Assembly: GCA_018818185.1 (NCBI GenBank)
Contig: JAHISL010000025.1
Location: 1 to 32,400, forward strand
Length of the DNA: 32,400 nt
Origin: Patescibacteria group bacterium
Lineage (GTDB): Bacteria; Patescibacteriota; Microgenomatia; UBA12405
Direction of reading: 5' to 3'
Shown in pieces: positions 13,977 through 21,111 of the stretch. The notes below the pieces were generated by a model. That model was not told the DNA's origin. It saw only the letters and a program-made list of their open reading frames with translations, and searched no databases. Made by a program: the position numbers and the translations under genes. How positions within the stretch are numbered: the stretch's first letter is position 1; every line of letters begins with the position of its first letter.

Positions 13977-15159
13977 TATTGTTTATTTTTATTTGTAAGA
14001 CACCGACTAACTTCATTATGTATTCGTCTAATTCCAACAAATTTGCTTCCTTGAAACTGTCTCTTTTGACTTCATACACTTTATCGTGGGTTACAAAATA
14101 TAAAACAAAGTCGTTGTTTGTTAGAATGCTGGCAAGGGTTCCTTTGAAGTATTCAAACTCTTTATTGTCATAGGCTAAGGCACAAATATCATTTTTTAGT
14201 TTACTAAGCAACTCACCTTGTCTTTCATAAAAGTCTTTATCAACGTGGTTTTTATTAAATACAACGTAAAATATCATTTTTGGCGTTACTCGGCTGTGTA
14301 ATATGCCTTCTACAGTGGATTCCATTTCCCAAAGTGTTTCTACAACTTCTTCTTCCCTTTTAGGGAGAATGGCACCGTGTACTGGTGTACTTCTTTTTTT
14401 ATGCCACGCACTAAGCATTTTCTTTTTATCTGCCACTGACAAAATCCCTTCCGCAGTCATTAAATCAAGTCCTTCTGCTAAAGAATCTAGTAAGCTCTTC
14501 TTGTGGGTATCCTTTAACCTTCCAATAAGTCTATATTTTTCTTCCTTAGTTAAATCTGTCCACTTTTCAATAATAGAACTAAGTTCCTTTACTTTATCTT
14601 CTGAAAGTATTTTGCCACCTTCGTCACCAAGAACCCTCTCGATAATTGACCAAAGTTTAGTAATTCGATCTCCCGGATCTTCATAAGACTCAAATAGTCG
14701 ATACGATCTTAATCCACTTATCAAACGAGCGTTATTGTCTTTTTTAACAGTATCGTACTGCTTTTGTAGAGCTACTGGATCTCTTAATGAAACCGGGATC
14801 TTGTTTGATAATCTATTACTTCCACCAATACCTAGTGCACTTAATTGATAACTACCACTTTTTATACGTATTCCCCTCGAAGTTGTAAGCGATATAAGGT
14901 CAAGAATTGTATTTAACTCCTCTTCATATTTTTGAAATTCTTCGGTCTCTTTTGAAGGTATTTCTTGCACCAAATTACCCTTCTCATTTTTATCTGTTAG
15001 AGTTGCTTCAAAACTAAACGATACCTCTAGTTCGATATCTGATACTTTTTTGAAATTGTATCTATCTACAGAAAAATTCCAACCTTCACTAAAAAAGGGA
15101 TTTGAATTGTCCTCGTCATTTACCAGTTCCACTAATAGGTCTACATTAACGATATTCAT
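13969..15159 (-). CDS. Apea-type HEPN domain protein, probable RNase
   Basis: The start is set at the ATG at 15159, nine bases after a TATAAT (15169-15174). An upstream in-frame start at 15225 would lie before the promoter. The 396-residue protein has a helical middle with R165-I-T-K-L-W-S-I-I-E-R-V-L-G, typical of Apea-like HEPN proteins, and R256-x4-H261 in R-S-T-P-V-H-G, which fits the R-x4-6-H catalytic motif of HEPN RNases. The N-terminal 110 residues and last 100 residues (beta-rich) are of unknown type. HEPN proteins often act as toxins in defence. Position next to the recombinase supports an accessory defence role. Confidence 0.65.
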   Translation of the reverse strand: MNIVNVDLLVELVNDEDNSNPFFSEGWNFSVDRYNFKKVSDIELEVSFSFEATLTDKNEKGNLVQEIPSKETEEFQKYEEELNTILDLISLTTSRGIRIKSGSYQLSALGIGGSNRLSNKIPVSLRDPVALQKQYDTVKKDNNARLISGLRSYRLFESYEDPGDRITKLWSIIERVLGDEGGKILSEDKVKELSSIIEKWTDLTKEEKYRLIGRLKDTHKKSLLDSLAEGLDLMTAEGILSVADKKKMLSAWHKKRSTPVHGAILPKREEEVVETLWEMESTVEGILHSRVTPKMIFYVVFNKNHVDKDFYERQGELLSKLKNDICALAYDNKEFEYFKGTLASILTNNDFVLYFVTHDKVYEVKRDSFKEANLLELDEYIMKLVGVLQIKINNIK

Positions 15160-15168
15160 TATAGGTAA

Positions 15169-15174
15169 ATTATA
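15169..15174 (-). promoter_or_regulatory. -10 box TATAAT of the HEPN gene
   Basis: A perfect TATAAT (AGTATAATTT) lies nine bases before the ATG at 15159 on the minus strand. It decides the start codon. Confidence 0.65.
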
Positions 15175-15213
15175 CTGCGATTGAGGTAAAATACGGATAT
15201 AGAGGGTAAAAAA

Positions 15214-15513
15214 ATGAATAATCAATCACCAGCGCAAAATAAATTTATATCGCACTTGTTAAAACGCGATCCTAAACTTGGCGAAAAAGATATTCCACCT
15301 CTAGTAAATAGTTTCAAGCGATTTGTAAAAGTGGTTCAGAAAATCTATACCGAACCCCAAGCCCAAATAATAATCAAAAATAAAAAAAGGATTATTACGA
15401 CAGATATTAAAGAGTTTAAGAAGGTTTTTGACAAAGATAATCCCAAACAAGATTTACTTGATACATTTAGAAAATTTCATAAATCTGTAACCAAAGATAA
15501 ATATGGAAGATAA
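15214..15513 (+). CDS. Hypothetical protein upstream of the recombinase, 99 aa
   Basis: The short basic helical protein has 18 lysines in the 99 residues and no recognised family. It has a GAGGG ribosome site seven bases before the ATG, unlike the leaderless genes around it. The last 11 bases overlap the recombinase gene, so it is translationally coupled and may be a small DNA-binding helper, such as a recombination directionality factor. That role is a guess from position and charge. Confidence 0.7.
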   Translation: MNNQSPAQNKFISHLLKRDPKLGEKDIPPLVNSFKRFVKVVQKIYTEPQAQIIIKNKKRIITTDIKEFKKVFDKDNPKQDLLDTFRKFHKSVTKDKYGR

Positions 15514-17029
15514 TGAACCAAAATATAATCGTGTTGTAGCTTATATCCGAAAATCGTCGGAAGATAATAAAGAAGGTGAGGCTAAAAAGCAGTTAAATTC
15601 TCTTGAATATCAAAATGATTTTGTTAAAGAAGCAATAAAGAAATATAAACTTGAACTGGCAGGGCCAATTTTTGAAGACACTAAAACCGGATACGAGGCA
15701 TTCGTGCGCGACGACTTTGCTAAAATGCTCGACTACTTAAAAGACCATAAAGACGAGATCGACGGCATTGTGTGTACTGAAATTAGCCGTCTGGCACGAA
15801 ACTTTGCCGACGGTGGAATGATTCTGTGGTATTTACAAAACGGAACAATTAAAAGAATTTATACTCCCACAAAAGTATTTACTGATTCTTCCGGAGATCA
15901 GTTAATGGTCGCTATTGAATTTGCTATGTCAAAGAAATCAAGCGACGATACGGGATACAGAACGATAGAGGGTATGAAATCAAAAGCAAGGGTAATGAAA
16001 CACCCTGCAAGACCTGCAATACTAGGTTACTTTACCGAAGGAAAAATTGGGCAAAAAAAATGGATTATTGATCCCAAAAAAGGGCCATTAGTTAGACAAG
16101 TCTTTGAACAATTCGCAACAGGAAAATACACTTTTGATCAAATAGCAGATTATGCTTTTAATATCGGACTTAAATCAATTAACAAGAAAACTATTATTGG
16201 AAAAATTTCTAAAAACACTTGGAGAAATAGATTGAGTGACGTTCAATACACAGGTATTTTTGAAAGCGACGGAGAAAGAATTGTAGGTGAATATAAACAT
16301 TTAATAGACACTCCACTTTTTTATCGTGTACAAGAAATTATTACCGACCACGAACACCCAAAAACTACCCACCTAGATTACGCATATTCGGGAATGTTTA
16401 AGTGTGGCCTATGTGGTGGAATGCTTTCAGGAACACACAAGAAAGGAATTACTTATTACCGGTGTGGTAAACGGAAAACCCCTTGTAAAGATATTGCTCG
16501 AATTACTTATATCCCCGAAAAACAACTTGAAGACAGTCTAATGACCGCTTTTGAAAACATAGAAATAGATCAAGATACTTGGAAAGCAGCACGAGAATAT
16601 GTCGCTGAAATAAATCAACCTCAAAAACTCGATATTAAGAAACAAATTCGAATGATAGGAGAAAAGATTTCGGCAGAGCAAAATACCCAAATAAATGTAG
16701 GTAGACGATTTTCAGCGAACGAATATACAAAAATAGATTATGACCGACTTATGGAAGATAGCCGTCGTAAAGAAGCCTCGTATCGAAACACGATTATTAA
16801 ATGTGAGAATATCGTAAACGAACTCGACGAACTTATGTATCAATTCCTCGACAACATTAAATATGTCACTAAAAAGTTGAGACTAGCATTACCAGAGAAC
16901 AAAAGAGAAATGGTTGATATTTTTTGTGAGAACTTGGAGTGGAAAGACGGAAAAGCCCTATGGGACTGGAAGAAACCGTATTTTATAATCGCAAATCGAC
17001 CAAAAAATTCAACAGTGCTCCCCCTCTAA
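15503..17029 (+). CDS. Large serine recombinase (site-specific integrase)
   Basis: The 508-residue protein has an N-terminal resolvase domain with Y14-I-R16-K-S18, where S18 is the likely nucleophile, and the S-R-L-A-R-N motif at 95-100. Then comes a recombinase domain (about 165-285, including L-R-Q-V-F-E and N-T-W-R-N-R-L). A zinc ribbon with C301, C304, C321 and C328 and a C-terminal coiled-coil region follow. This is the plan of phage- and element-integrating large serine recombinases. The last 12 bases overlap the 3' end of tRNA-Asn on the other strand, so the gene ends at the likely attachment site. Confidence 0.92.
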   Translation: MEDNEPKYNRVVAYIRKSSEDNKEGEAKKQLNSLEYQNDFVKEAIKKYKLELAGPIFEDTKTGYEAFVRDDFAKMLDYLKDHKDEIDGIVCTEISRLARNFADGGMILWYLQNGTIKRIYTPTKVFTDSSGDQLMVAIEFAMSKKSSDDTGYRTIEGMKSKARVMKHPARPAILGYFTEGKIGQKKWIIDPKKGPLVRQVFEQFATGKYTFDQIADYAFNIGLKSINKKTIIGKISKNTWRNRLSDVQYTGIFESDGERIVGEYKHLIDTPLFYRVQEIITDHEHPKTTHLDYAYSGMFKCGLCGGMLSGTHKKGITYYRCGKRKTPCKDIARITYIPEKQLEDSLMTAFENIEIDQDTWKAAREYVAEINQPQKLDIKKQIRMIGEKISAEQNTQINVGRRFSANEYTKIDYDRLMEDSRRKEASYRNTIIKCENIVNELDELMYQFLDNIKYVTKKLRLALPENKREMVDIFCENLEWKDGKALWDWKKPYFIIANRPKNSTVLPL

Positions 17030-17089
17030 GATTCGAACTTAGGACCAATCGCTTAACAGGCGAGCGCTCTACCACTGAGCTAAGGGGGA
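17018..17089 (-). tRNA. tRNA-Asn (GTT)
   Basis: On the minus strand 72 bases fold as a tRNA. The acceptor pairs TCCCCCT with AGGGGGA, the D arm GCTC with GAGC, and the T arm CTAAG with CTTAG around TTCGAAT. The anticodon loop is CTGTTAA, with anticodon GTT for asparagine. The outermost anticodon-stem pair is a C-U mismatch. The terminal CCA is not encoded. An upstream TGC-TATAAT (17133-17138) is a likely promoter. Confidence 0.93.
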
Positions 17090-17132
17090 ATGTGGTCAAA
17101 AAACCATTTCAGATTTTCAAAAGTACAAAGGG

Positions 17133-17138
17133 ATTATA
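17133..17138 (-). promoter_or_regulatory. Extended -10 (TGC TATAAT) of tRNA-Asn
   Basis: TATAAT with an extended TGC lies about 44 bases upstream of the mature tRNA 5' end, leaving room for a processed leader. Confidence 0.6.
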
Positions 17139-17183
17139 GCATTAAAATCACCTCTAAAATATCCTTAACAAAAACTACCTATA

Positions 17184-17432
17184 TCACGAAAACCGTCTCT
17201 TAATGGGGACAATTTTTGCTAATTCAACATGCCAATCACCATCAAGAAACATCGGCTCTGACATCTTGGGACATACAGACACTTCCGCTGTACTCATAGA
17301 TGATAATATTGGCTGACCAAAGTCAAATCGAGTTTTCGGATGTCTAGTATTTAAGACTCTATTGTGAAAATCAATGTCACAATTTCCATAGGGCCTACCG
17401 CATGTATTACAAACATTTTCACCCTTACCCAT
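17184..17432 (-). CDS. Hypothetical cysteine-containing protein, 82 aa
   Basis: I do not recognise this protein. It has C-N-T-C near the N-terminus, a further cysteine in the Y-G-N-C-D-I-D-F-H segment, and a late cysteine. The first cluster with H23 could bind zinc. Its ATG lies four bases after the stop of the upstream gene, so it is the last gene of the 20277-17184 operon. Confidence 0.65.
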   Translation of the reverse strand: MGKGENVCNTCGRPYGNCDIDFHNRVLNTRHPKTRFDFGQPILSSMSTAEVSVCPKMSEPMFLDGDWHVELAKIVPIKRRFS

Positions 17433-17436
17433 ATTG

Positions 17437-17973
17437 TTATTTTTTCAATAATCTATAATAAAATTTTTTCTTTCCTTTTGCCTTTGCTTCTTTTTTCCTT
17501 CCTCTATTTGTAGATTCCACAAAAGGAAAGCCCTTTTTCCCCACGTTTCCGTCAATTGCAATACAATACGGTGCAGTGAACCTATCATCAGGAACCCCGG
17601 ATCCAGGCCCTTGCACCATCAAAATCCTAAGTCCTTTCTGTGGTATTTCAATGCCTAACACTCTATCAACGCCATTTACCGTGTTACGCAAGGTAATGTC
17701 CACCCTTGCTCCAATTCGGTGAAAATGTTTAACTATTCGTTCTTCCATTAAATTAAAAGTTATACCACTATAATCACATCTCCCACACTTCGGAATCTCT
17801 TCTCCAATATCCGGACACACCAACCCACTCTGCGCTTTTCTAACAGGACATTCCCCCGCCCATACCTCATCTATGGTCCCATGTCTTGAACTCATATTAT
17901 TCAAATGCCCCACCACTTCATCCGCCGTCGATTTTGGTATTGTCACATATCCTTCACGATATCCATAGTTCAT
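17437..17973 (-). CDS. Hypothetical protein with Cys cluster, 178 aa
   Basis: The start is the ATG at 17973, four bases after the upstream stop. A TTG at 18006 would overlap the upstream gene and is less likely. The protein has cysteines in E-C-P-V-R, V-C-P-D and K-C-G-R-C (roughly residues 42-67), so a zinc-binding loop is likely. The middle is beta-rich, and the C-terminus is a strongly basic tail (GRKKEAKAKGKKKFYYR). Nucleic-acid binding is plausible. No family is recognised. Confidence 0.65.
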   Translation of the reverse strand: MNYGYREGYVTIPKSTADEVVGHLNNMSSRHGTIDEVWAGECPVRKAQSGLVCPDIGEEIPKCGRCDYSGITFNLMEERIVKHFHRIGARVDITLRNTVNGVDRVLGIEIPQKGLRILMVQGPGSGVPDDRFTAPYCIAIDGNVGKKGFPFVESTNRGRKKEAKAKGKKKFYYRLLKK

Positions 17974-17977
17974 ATAT

Positions 17978-19183
17978 TTATCTTTTTTCAATAAACTTAC
18001 CTTCAACTATTTTTTCGGGAGAGTTTCCAATTTGATCCGGAGATAAAGGCTTACTCGTAATCGAATTAGGTATATCCCCTACAATTCGAGCAAACGCTGC
18101 CTTGGTAGAAGCAAATTCTCTTGCTGAACTTTCGCCCAATATTTTTCTTTGAGACTCAGAAGCCAAAGTCATGATCCCACCCAAAAATTTCGAGGCAGCC
18201 GTATGTGCATTCAACTCCAGGGAAAATGCTGATAACAAGGCCACCTGAGCCGAAGAATATGCCTCAGCCATCAAGGGTTGATTCCCCCACCCAGCCATCA
18301 AAACATTACCCGCAACAGTAATAACCCCAGGCAAGGTCTGTCTTATTCGATAACTTTCCGAAACACTATTAACCATCCTGTCGACCTTCTGTAATTCTTC
18401 AAGGGACATCAAATCTCTCGGGTCAGTTGTATTTGAAAACTTTTTCAATCTTTCTGCCAACTCTTCCAATGCTTTGTTCACACCCGGAACACCTTCTTTA
18501 GTCACTCTTTGTGCTTCTTGAAGTTTACCTTTCAACTCCTCCATTTTTAAAATAACCAACTGGTTATTAGAAGCATTTTTTTCAAACATTTCTCTTGCCT
18601 TAATAGCATTATCTCTCAACTGTGGCATTATTCTTGCCGCCGCCAACCCGTCATTTATTGGTTCACGAATTACTTCCATTCCTGAAATAAACAAAGCCAT
18701 TGTCTTACTTTTTTCTCTAGTTTCTTTATTAAATCTTGCCCTTAATCCCGAAACATCAAGTCCGTTAATCGCCTCCCATAACCCAACGGCCCCTCTTGTC
18801 AAATTACTCAAAAACTGATCATTCATCCATTCTTCCGGCCTATCAACACTCCCCATCTTACCATCACTGGGAAAAAGAGCACTTCTAAATATATTCATCC
18901 CTTGAACCGCTTGTATTTGTGAAAAGGTCGCTAATTCTGCCGCCTGGGCAATTGCCTTAACCGGAATACTCCCTCCCACGCCGCTTTCTGTTGGAATGAT
19001 TCGATTATCACTAAGCCCAACCCCTTTTCCTCTCCTAATTGAATCTTTTAATGGTTTATTTGCACCTATTGTTGACTGAACAAGTTGATATATTTCTGGT
19101 TGTGCAATCTCAATACCCCTATACACTTCATTTTGAATTTGATTTTCCCCTTTTCCACCACTTTCAATTTTGTTTCTTCCCAT
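17978..19183 (-). CDS. Hypothetical helical protein, 401 aa
   Basis: Nearly all helical, with long amphipathic helices in the middle (about 190-260) that could form a coiled coil. Two weakly hydrophobic, alanine-rich stretches (around residues 285-345) could be buried helices or membrane-associated. No signal peptide or family is seen. It is the second gene of the operon starting at 20277; its ATG follows the previous stop by five bases. Confidence 0.7.
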   Translation of the reverse strand: MGRNKIESGGKGENQIQNEVYRGIEIAQPEIYQLVQSTIGANKPLKDSIRRGKGVGLSDNRIIPTESGVGGSIPVKAIAQAAELATFSQIQAVQGMNIFRSALFPSDGKMGSVDRPEEWMNDQFLSNLTRGAVGLWEAINGLDVSGLRARFNKETREKSKTMALFISGMEVIREPINDGLAAARIMPQLRDNAIKAREMFEKNASNNQLVILKMEELKGKLQEAQRVTKEGVPGVNKALEELAERLKKFSNTTDPRDLMSLEELQKVDRMVNSVSESYRIRQTLPGVITVAGNVLMAGWGNQPLMAEAYSSAQVALLSAFSLELNAHTAASKFLGGIMTLASESQRKILGESSAREFASTKAAFARIVGDIPNSITSKPLSPDQIGNSPEKIVEGKFIEKR

Positions 19184-19188
19184 ATTTT

Positions 19189-20277
19189 TTAATTAAAATT
19201 ATAATTGTTAATTAATTTTTCTAATTCCTCTTGCTCTTTTGCCATAGAAGCAAAACCCTTTTTCCAATTTCTACCTTCTGTCAAAGCACCCAATTGTCTT
19301 TCAACTTTCCTTCCCGCCGTCGCAATTCCTCCAACATGAAACAAATCAACACAATGCGCCAAAAATATTAGTGATCTACCGGGAATAGCATTCTCAGTTA
19401 TCCCTTTCATAATGGCTAGTCTTCCAACCAACATCTGCGATCGTAGGGCCACTGACTTCAAAGCCGATCTACTTCTATTGTTTCTAACTATCTGCTCAGC
19501 CAACCATTTTTCGGGAGAACCATTTTTTCCCTCTTCCAACATAACCTTTTTTGCTTGATCTCGGGATAAAACCGAACTTATCCCCGACAACAACTCTGCT
19601 TCCACCATCGCCTCAACTGAAGCTACAGCCAATTGGTTAATTGCTTCAAAACCTGGCAAATTTACCTGCCACAACACTGGATCAAAAAACAAATCATCCA
19701 ACACTCTGGCAAAACCTTTTTTTTCAGGTCTATATTGCTGAATAGACTCACCAGCTTCACTTTCCCAAAAAACTTGTCTAATTGGAGCCGTATTTATTTC
19801 CACCGCTCTTACGGGACCAAATTCAACATAATCTCCTTCCCAATAATTTTGTTGAGGTAATGAAATATTCTTTGTCAACTCCGCAACCGCCTCTCTAACC
19901 TCTGGTGCAACTTCAGCCAAACTCTTATGCGTTTCGTTCTCTAATGTTCCCCAAATTTCATTATGACCACTAAAATCGACCTCTGGCGGAGCATGATTTA
20001 TTGTTGCCATTTTTACCAAAACAGCTGGAAAATTTGAAGGAGCAATTTCCAACAATGCCTTCTCTGGCGGTTTTTCACTTCTAAATATTTGTTCTTTTAT
20101 TTCTGGTGGCAAATACGCTTCTGGATCATACAGCCATCCGATATCTGCCTTAGTTTCAACAACAACTGGCTCAGGAACAGTAAATAATGACAAACCTCCC
20201 TCTTTAACCTCTGGCAAAGCCACATTATCCGGCATCTGAAACACACCTCCCACATTTCCTTCTTTTGTGTTTGTCAT
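19189..20277 (-). CDS. Hypothetical protein, 362 aa
   Basis: The first 100 residues are proline-rich and acidic (for example PEPVVVETKADIGWLYDPEA), and the rest is helical with a hydrophobic stretch near residue 310 (SLIFLAHCVDLF). The family is unknown. It leads an operon of four genes (20277-17184) with 4-5 base gaps, so the products probably act together. The gene follows the 3' inverted repeat of the locus at 20314-21067. Its own promoter is unclear: several AT-rich -10-like sequences precede the ATG. Confidence 0.7.
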   Translation of the reverse strand: MTNTKEGNVGGVFQMPDNVALPEVKEGGLSLFTVPEPVVVETKADIGWLYDPEAYLPPEIKEQIFRSEKPPEKALLEIAPSNFPAVLVKMATINHAPPEVDFSGHNEIWGTLENETHKSLAEVAPEVREAVAELTKNISLPQQNYWEGDYVEFGPVRAVEINTAPIRQVFWESEAGESIQQYRPEKKGFARVLDDLFFDPVLWQVNLPGFEAINQLAVASVEAMVEAELLSGISSVLSRDQAKKVMLEEGKNGSPEKWLAEQIVRNNRSRSALKSVALRSQMLVGRLAIMKGITENAIPGRSLIFLAHCVDLFHVGGIATAGRKVERQLGALTEGRNWKKGFASMAKEQEELEKLINNYNFN

Positions 20278-20313
20278 ATTTTATTTAAAACTTTAATTTT
20301 TATTTTATAAATG

Positions 20314-20327
20314 CAAGTCAGAGAAGA
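20314..20327. repeat. 14-bp inverted repeat, 3' copy (locus 1)
   Basis: CAAGTCAGAGAAGA on the plus strand is the exact reverse complement of 20894-20907. The two copies flank the membrane gene at 20393-20806, and in its mRNA the leader copy could pair with this one. Confidence 0.75.
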
Positions 20328-20382
20328 TCGGGGTGTGGGGTTTGGGGGGTGTTTTTTTGTTTTTTTTGGCCTTCAGCCCCTG

Positions 20383-20404
20383 GGAGGGGGTTTTACCCCC
20401 CTCC
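20383..20404 (-). terminator. G/C hairpin around the stop codon (locus 1)
   Basis: An 8-bp stem (GGAGGGGG at 20383-20390 with CCCCCTCC at 20397-20404) has the stop codon of the membrane gene in its loop. On the minus strand the hairpin is followed by an A/C-rich tract, not U residues, so it is not a normal intrinsic terminator. It may stabilise the mRNA end. Confidence 0.55.
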
Positions 20405-20806
20405 AACCTCCCATCCGGCCACCCACTCCAGAGCGGCCGCCGCCCAATCTAAGGCGGTGGCAAAAACCTTCAACACCCAGGCCAGGTATGGCCCGAGATT
20501 GAAGATAAATGACGGCGCCGCCGTAAAGACAAAACCCCAGGGGGTTTCATCGATCAACGACGGGTTGTCGACAGAAAAGGACCAAAAAAGCAGTCCTCCA
20601 ATCCCGAAAACAAATCCACTTACCCCCTCAATTATTTCCCTGAGAGGGTCCTTTCCGGACTCCTCACGGAGTAAAACAATCACCAAACTGATCGCCAACG
20701 TGCCGATCAATCCAATAATTGTAAACCAAACCGGCCATCCCGTAAGGGCGCCGATAACAACCAACAGGGAAATTAATCCCTGTAAGATGTTCAAGAAAAC
20801 CACCAT
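20393..20806 (-). CDS. Small membrane protein of high GC, 137 aa
   Basis: The start is the ATG at 20806 because a perfect AGGAGG ribosome site lies at 20813-20818. The longer frame from 20857 is excluded. The protein has about four hydrophobic stretches: two N-terminal helices (LISLLVVIGALTGW, FTIIGLIGTLAISLVIVLL), a short acidic loop (REESGKDPLREIIEG), and two tryptophan-rich C-terminal ones. The gene is clearly richer in G+C than its neighbours, suggesting a foreign origin. No family is recognised; holin-like or toxin-like is possible. It has a long structured leader and is flanked by inverted repeats. Confidence 0.65.
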   Translation of the reverse strand: MVVFLNILQGLISLLVVIGALTGWPVWFTIIGLIGTLAISLVIVLLREESGKDPLREIIEGVSGFVFGIGGLLFWSFSVDNPSLIDETPWGFVFTAAPSFIFNLGPYLAWVLKVFATALDWAAAALEWVAGWEVGGG

Positions 20807-20841
20807 GGTTTTCCTCCTTTCTTTTACACGCAACCCGAATT

Positions 20842-20890
20842 GGTTGACATGAATCAATCTTGGTTATTTCAAAACTGATTCATGCCAACC
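20842..20890 (-). promoter_or_regulatory. Long imperfect hairpin in the leader of the 137-aa gene
   Basis: Arms 20842-20856 and 20876-20890 are 15-base inverted repeats with a single mismatch (GGTTGACATGAATCA versus GGTTGGCATGAATCA) and a 19-base loop. It lies about 24 bases upstream of the AGGAGG site in the expected transcript. It could be an operator in DNA or a regulatory stem-loop in RNA. Confidence 0.65.
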
Positions 20891-20893
20891 TTT

Positions 20894-20907
20894 TCTTCTC
20901 TGACTTG
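20894..20907. repeat. 14-bp inverted repeat, 5' copy (locus 1)
   Basis: TCTTCTCTGACTTG is the exact reverse complement of 20314-20327. It lies between two leader hairpins (20842-20890 and 20917-20936). Confidence 0.75.
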
Positions 20908-20938
20908 TTAAAGTGCTCTTTGGCTTTCGCCAAAGACC

Positions 20939-20990
20939 AAAAAAAGGCCTCAACTTGACCCGAAGCTTTATCGGGTTTTATTAAAGGCCT
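20939..20990 (-). terminator. Intrinsic terminator / attenuator with U7
   Basis: On the minus strand GGCCT (20986-20990) pairs with AGGCC (20946-20950), enclosing the stem ACCCGA/TCGGGT (20971-20976 with 20958-20963). Seven T residues follow at 20945-20939. It also lies downstream of the 427-aa gene ending at 21112. Confidence 0.65.
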
Positions 20991-21032
20991 CAAATTGTTT
21001 CATACATGGGCTTAATGCCTCTTTCTGAAACA
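20939..21032 (-). ncRNA. Predicted ~94-nt small RNA or attenuated leader
   Basis: A transcript from the promoter at 21039-21067 would begin near 21032. It contains GTTTCA/TGAAAC arms with an inner GGC/GCC, then a hairpin with an inner ACCCGA/TCGGGT stem and an outer GGCCT/AGGCC stem, and then a run of seven U. This makes either a free small RNA or an attenuator that must be read through to reach the membrane gene 130 bases beyond. Another perfect 8-bp stem with a GAAA loop (20917-20936) follows the U-run. I cannot match it to a known RNA family. Confidence 0.5.
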
Positions 21033-21038
21033 TAGAGA

Positions 21039-21067
21039 AATATACATCACAAATGTGTATAAGTCAA
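21039..21067 (-). promoter_or_regulatory. Promoter TTGACT-17-TATATT (locus 1)
   Basis: On the minus strand TTGACT is at 21062-21067 and TATATT at 21039-21044, 17 bases apart. The spacer holds a TATACA/TGTATA inverted repeat that could be an operator. The nearest coding start lies more than 220 bases downstream, so the transcript has a long untranslated leader, unlike the leaderless genes around it. Confidence 0.75.
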
Positions 21068-21111
21068 GCTTTTTTGTCCTGTTTTAATATCTTTATAAGA
21101 TTTTCTTATAT

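Larger units (their letters stand above)
11218..17029. mobile_element. Candidate integrated element with defence cargo at tRNA-Asn
   Basis: A large serine recombinase gene abuts a tRNA 3' end, the classic edge of an integrated element. The cargo consists of a nuclease/DUF4145/membrane operon, a terminase-small-subunit-like protein, and a HEPN protein. The right edge lies at about 17018-17029. The left edge is not seen: I found no convincing copy of the tRNA 3' end upstream, so the boundary at 11218 is a guess from gene content. Confidence 0.5.

Noticed and set aside
15160-15225. Earlier start of the HEPN protein.
   Set aside because: It lies upstream of the -10 box at 15169-15174 and overlaps the start of the divergent gene.
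16939-17139. A frame running through the tRNA-Asn gene in the plus direction.
   Set aside because: It is a shadow of the tRNA and of the recombinase in another frame.
20311-20852. Plus-strand frames through the GC-rich locus.
   Set aside because: They are proline/arginine-rich antisense readings of a GC-rich gene, and the minus strand has the ribosome site and membrane-protein character.
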